Positions 62,660-64,000 of a stretch of 64,000 bases of DNA are shown here, piece by piece. The translations under genes were made by a program, and so were the position numbers. The number at the start of each line of letters is the position of its first letter. Within the stretch, counting starts at the first letter, position 1. Location: contig JAUYPV010000167.1 of the NCBI GenBank assembly GCA_030697555.1, forward strand, positions 41,806 through 105,805, given 5' to 3'. The notes beneath the pieces are model-generated. The model did no database searches and was not told the origin of the DNA. It worked only from the letters and a program-made list of their open reading frames with translations. This DNA comes from Hyphomonadaceae bacterium. Its GTDB lineage: Bacteria > Pseudomonadota > Alphaproteobacteria > Caulobacterales > Hyphomonadaceae.

Positions 62660-63430
62660 ATGGCGTTTTCGAAAAAATACGACGGGGCCGAGCCGAGCCG
62701 GGTCAACAAGTGGCTGGCGCAGGCGGGGGTTTGTTCGCGGCGCGAGGCGGAGGCGCTGATCGCGGCGGGACAGGTCTATATCGACGGCAAGCTGGTGGAG
62801 GATGTCGGGCGCAAGATCGCGCCGGGCGAGACGCTGACCTTGAACGATCGCGCCGAGGGGCGGCTTTCGGCGCAAGTTTCCGTCGTGATCAACAAGCCGG
62901 TGGGCATCGTCTCGGCGCAGCCGGAGGGCGACCAGATTCCGGCGGCGCGGCTGCTGCAGGCGGGCATGCAGGTCGGCAAGGGTATCGTGCCGAGTTCGCG
63001 CGCGAGCCTGCCGCCGCTCGGGCGGCTCGACCAGGACAGCCATGGGCTGCTGATCCTTTCCGAGGACGGCGTGCTGGCGAAGGCGATCATCGGGCCCGAG
63101 TCGCTGGTGGACAAGGAATACCTCGTCGCGGTGAAGGGGCGGATCAATCGCGAGAAGATCACGAAGCTGCGCCATGGGCTGGAGCTGGACGGGCGGCAGC
63201 TGAAGCCAGCGAAGGTGACGCTGGAGCAGGATGACCGTCTGCGGTTCGTGCTAGTCGAGGGCCGCAACCGACAGATCCGGCGGATGTGCGAGCTGGTGGA
63301 GCTGGAGGTGACAGATCTTCTGCGCGTGCGCATCGGGCCGCTGAAGCTGGGCGACCTGCCCGAGGGCAAGTGGCGGCATATGACCGGCGAAGAGCGGGAT
63401 GCGCTGGTGAAGGCGGGCGGCGGTTCGTAA
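62660..63430 (+). CDS. 23S rRNA pseudouridine synthase, RsuA/RluB/RluF group
   Basis: 256 residues from the ATG at 62660. An N-terminal S4 RNA-binding domain (RVNKWLAQAGVCSRREAEAL, GQVYIDGKLVED) is followed by the catalytic domain with GRLDQDSHGLLILSEDG (catalytic Asp) and the closing VEGRNRQIRRMCELVELEV. The spacing and KEYLVAVKGRI fit the RluF/RluB branch. It isomerises a uridine in 23S rRNA. The gene starts 66 bp after the hydratase gene. Confidence 0.92.
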   Translation: MAFSKKYDGAEPSRVNKWLAQAGVCSRREAEALIAAGQVYIDGKLVEDVGRKIAPGETLTLNDRAEGRLSAQVSVVINKPVGIVSAQPEGDQIPAARLLQAGMQVGKGIVPSSRASLPPLGRLDQDSHGLLILSEDGVLAKAIIGPESLVDKEYLVAVKGRINREKITKLRHGLELDGRQLKPAKVTLEQDDRLRFVLVEGRNRQIRRMCELVELEVTDLLRVRIGPLKLGDLPEGKWRHMTGEERDALVKAGGGS

Positions 63431-63432
63431 GG

Positions 63433-63948
63433 TTATGGGCGGCGTATGATCTCTTCGTAGATTGCACGCGTCTTCGCATCGAAGCAGACGAAGACGATGT
63501 CCATCGCGGGGCCGTCGGTTCTCAGGAAGTCACGGGCGGACTGGATGGCGATCTCGGTCGCCGGTTCGAGGGGGTAGCGGTAGGCGCCGGTGGAGATGGC
63601 GGGGAAAGCGATCGAGTCGCAGGCGCGGTCTTCGGCGAGTTCGAGCGAGGCGCGATAGCAGCTTGCGAGAAGGGCTGCTTCGTTGGCGGCGCCGCCCTGC
63701 CAGACCGGGCCGACGGTGTGGATGACATGACGGTGCGGCAGGTTGTAGGCGCCGGTGATGCGCGCCTCGCCGGTGGGACAGCCGCCGATCATACGGCACT
63801 CTTCGAGAAGCCCTATGCCGGCGGCGCGGTGGATCGCGCCGTCGACGCCGCCGCCGCCGAGCAGGGTCGGGTTGGCGGCGTTGACGATGACGTCGACGCG
63901 CACGCGCGTGATGTCGCCCTGCTCTGTTCTTATGCGTCCCGCGAGCAT
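63433..63948 (-). CDS. Macrodomain O-acetyl-ADP-ribose deacetylase (YmdB-like)
   Basis: 171 residues, a single macrodomain: QGDITRVRVDVIVNAANPTL, the glycine-rich GGGGVDGAIHRAAG, GEARITGAYNLPHRHVIHTV, and IAFPAISTGAYRYP. It removes acetyl or ADP-ribosyl groups from small molecules or proteins. GAGAGG precedes the ATG. It is convergent with the pseudouridine synthase gene, with 2 bp between the stops, and starts 7 bp after the stop of a further leftward gene. Confidence 0.93.
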   Translation of the reverse strand: MLAGRIRTEQGDITRVRVDVIVNAANPTLLGGGGVDGAIHRAAGIGLLEECRMIGGCPTGEARITGAYNLPHRHVIHTVGPVWQGGAANEAALLASCYRASLELAEDRACDSIAFPAISTGAYRYPLEPATEIAIQSARDFLRTDGPAMDIVFVCFDAKTRAIYEEIIRRP

Positions 63949-63955
63949 GCGCCTC

Positions 63956-64000
63956 TCAGGTGAAGAGGAATACGCTGAAGGCGAGCACTACGAGCGTGGT
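63956..64000 (-). CDS. C-terminal end of a membrane protein, cut by window edge
   Basis: The last 14 codons TTLVVLAFSVFLFT plus TGA are visible. It ends in a membrane helix. The 7-bp gap to the macrodomain gene suggests one operon. Identity cannot be judged. Confidence 0.5.
   Translation of the reverse strand, partial: TTLVVLAFSVFLFT

Overview
The window looks like the chromosome of a GC-rich alphaproteobacterium, most likely of the Caulobacterales/Hyphomonadaceae type. This is an inference from content: three large TonB-dependent receptor loci, an imuA-imuB-dnaE2 mutagenesis operon behind a GTTC-N7-GTTC SOS box, Tad-type pseudopilin genes, several ECF sigma/anti-sigma pairs, and near-uniform GC-rich coding. 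No rRNA, tRNA, CRISPR array or intact transposase was found.

Layout. 1-2535 is a decayed accessory strip: a ParB-DNA methyltransferase running off the left edge with a frameshift at a G5 run, a second small frameshifted gene, three 21-22 bp direct repeats and a remnant gene fragment whose closest relative is another remnant at 19.2 kb. 2536-13217 is a catabolic/uptake locus: acyl-CoA synthetase, TonB receptor, MFS carrier, lipoprotein carboxylesterase, TetR regulator and a dipeptidase. A 14-bp-arm inverted repeat lies between the divergent receptor and carrier genes. 14165-18835 holds a small outer-membrane barrel and then 'cassette A': an S8 subtilase lipoprotein, a large beta-barrel, an anti-sigma factor and an ECF sigma factor. 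19402-27291 is a peptide-scavenging locus: gamma-glutamyltransferase, beta-propeller amidohydrolase and TonB receptor. 27772-32474 is 'cassette B': zinc-ribbon protein, anti-sigma, ECF sigma, S8 subtilase, beta-barrel and an Ala/Gly/Ser-rich secreted protein. 32721-39651 is a FecI-FecR-STN receptor system with an MFS carrier and an alpha/beta hydrolase.

39729-47276 is DNA repair (dnaE2, imuB, imuA, recQ). 48224-51979 is a TetR-regulated HlyD/ABC export operon with a perfect 26-bp palindrome over its promoter. 52098-55577 holds a TPR protein and a Tat-lipoprotein carboxylesterase. 55834-60834 holds a proline-rich membrane protein with a 24-bp minisatellite and a Tad pilus block whose vWA protein carries a large tandem-repeat insertion. 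60996-64000 is housekeeping: CinA-like protein, enoyl-CoA hydratase, pseudouridine synthase, macrodomain hydrolase and the tail of one more gene.

The most interesting signal is the pair of cassettes that each combine an S8 protease, a beta-barrel, an ECF sigma factor and a transmembrane anti-sigma factor. In cassette A the periplasmic end of the anti-sigma factor looks like a subtilase prodomain. This suggests, as inference only, a signalling route in which the protease recognises the anti-sigma factor through a prodomain mimic.
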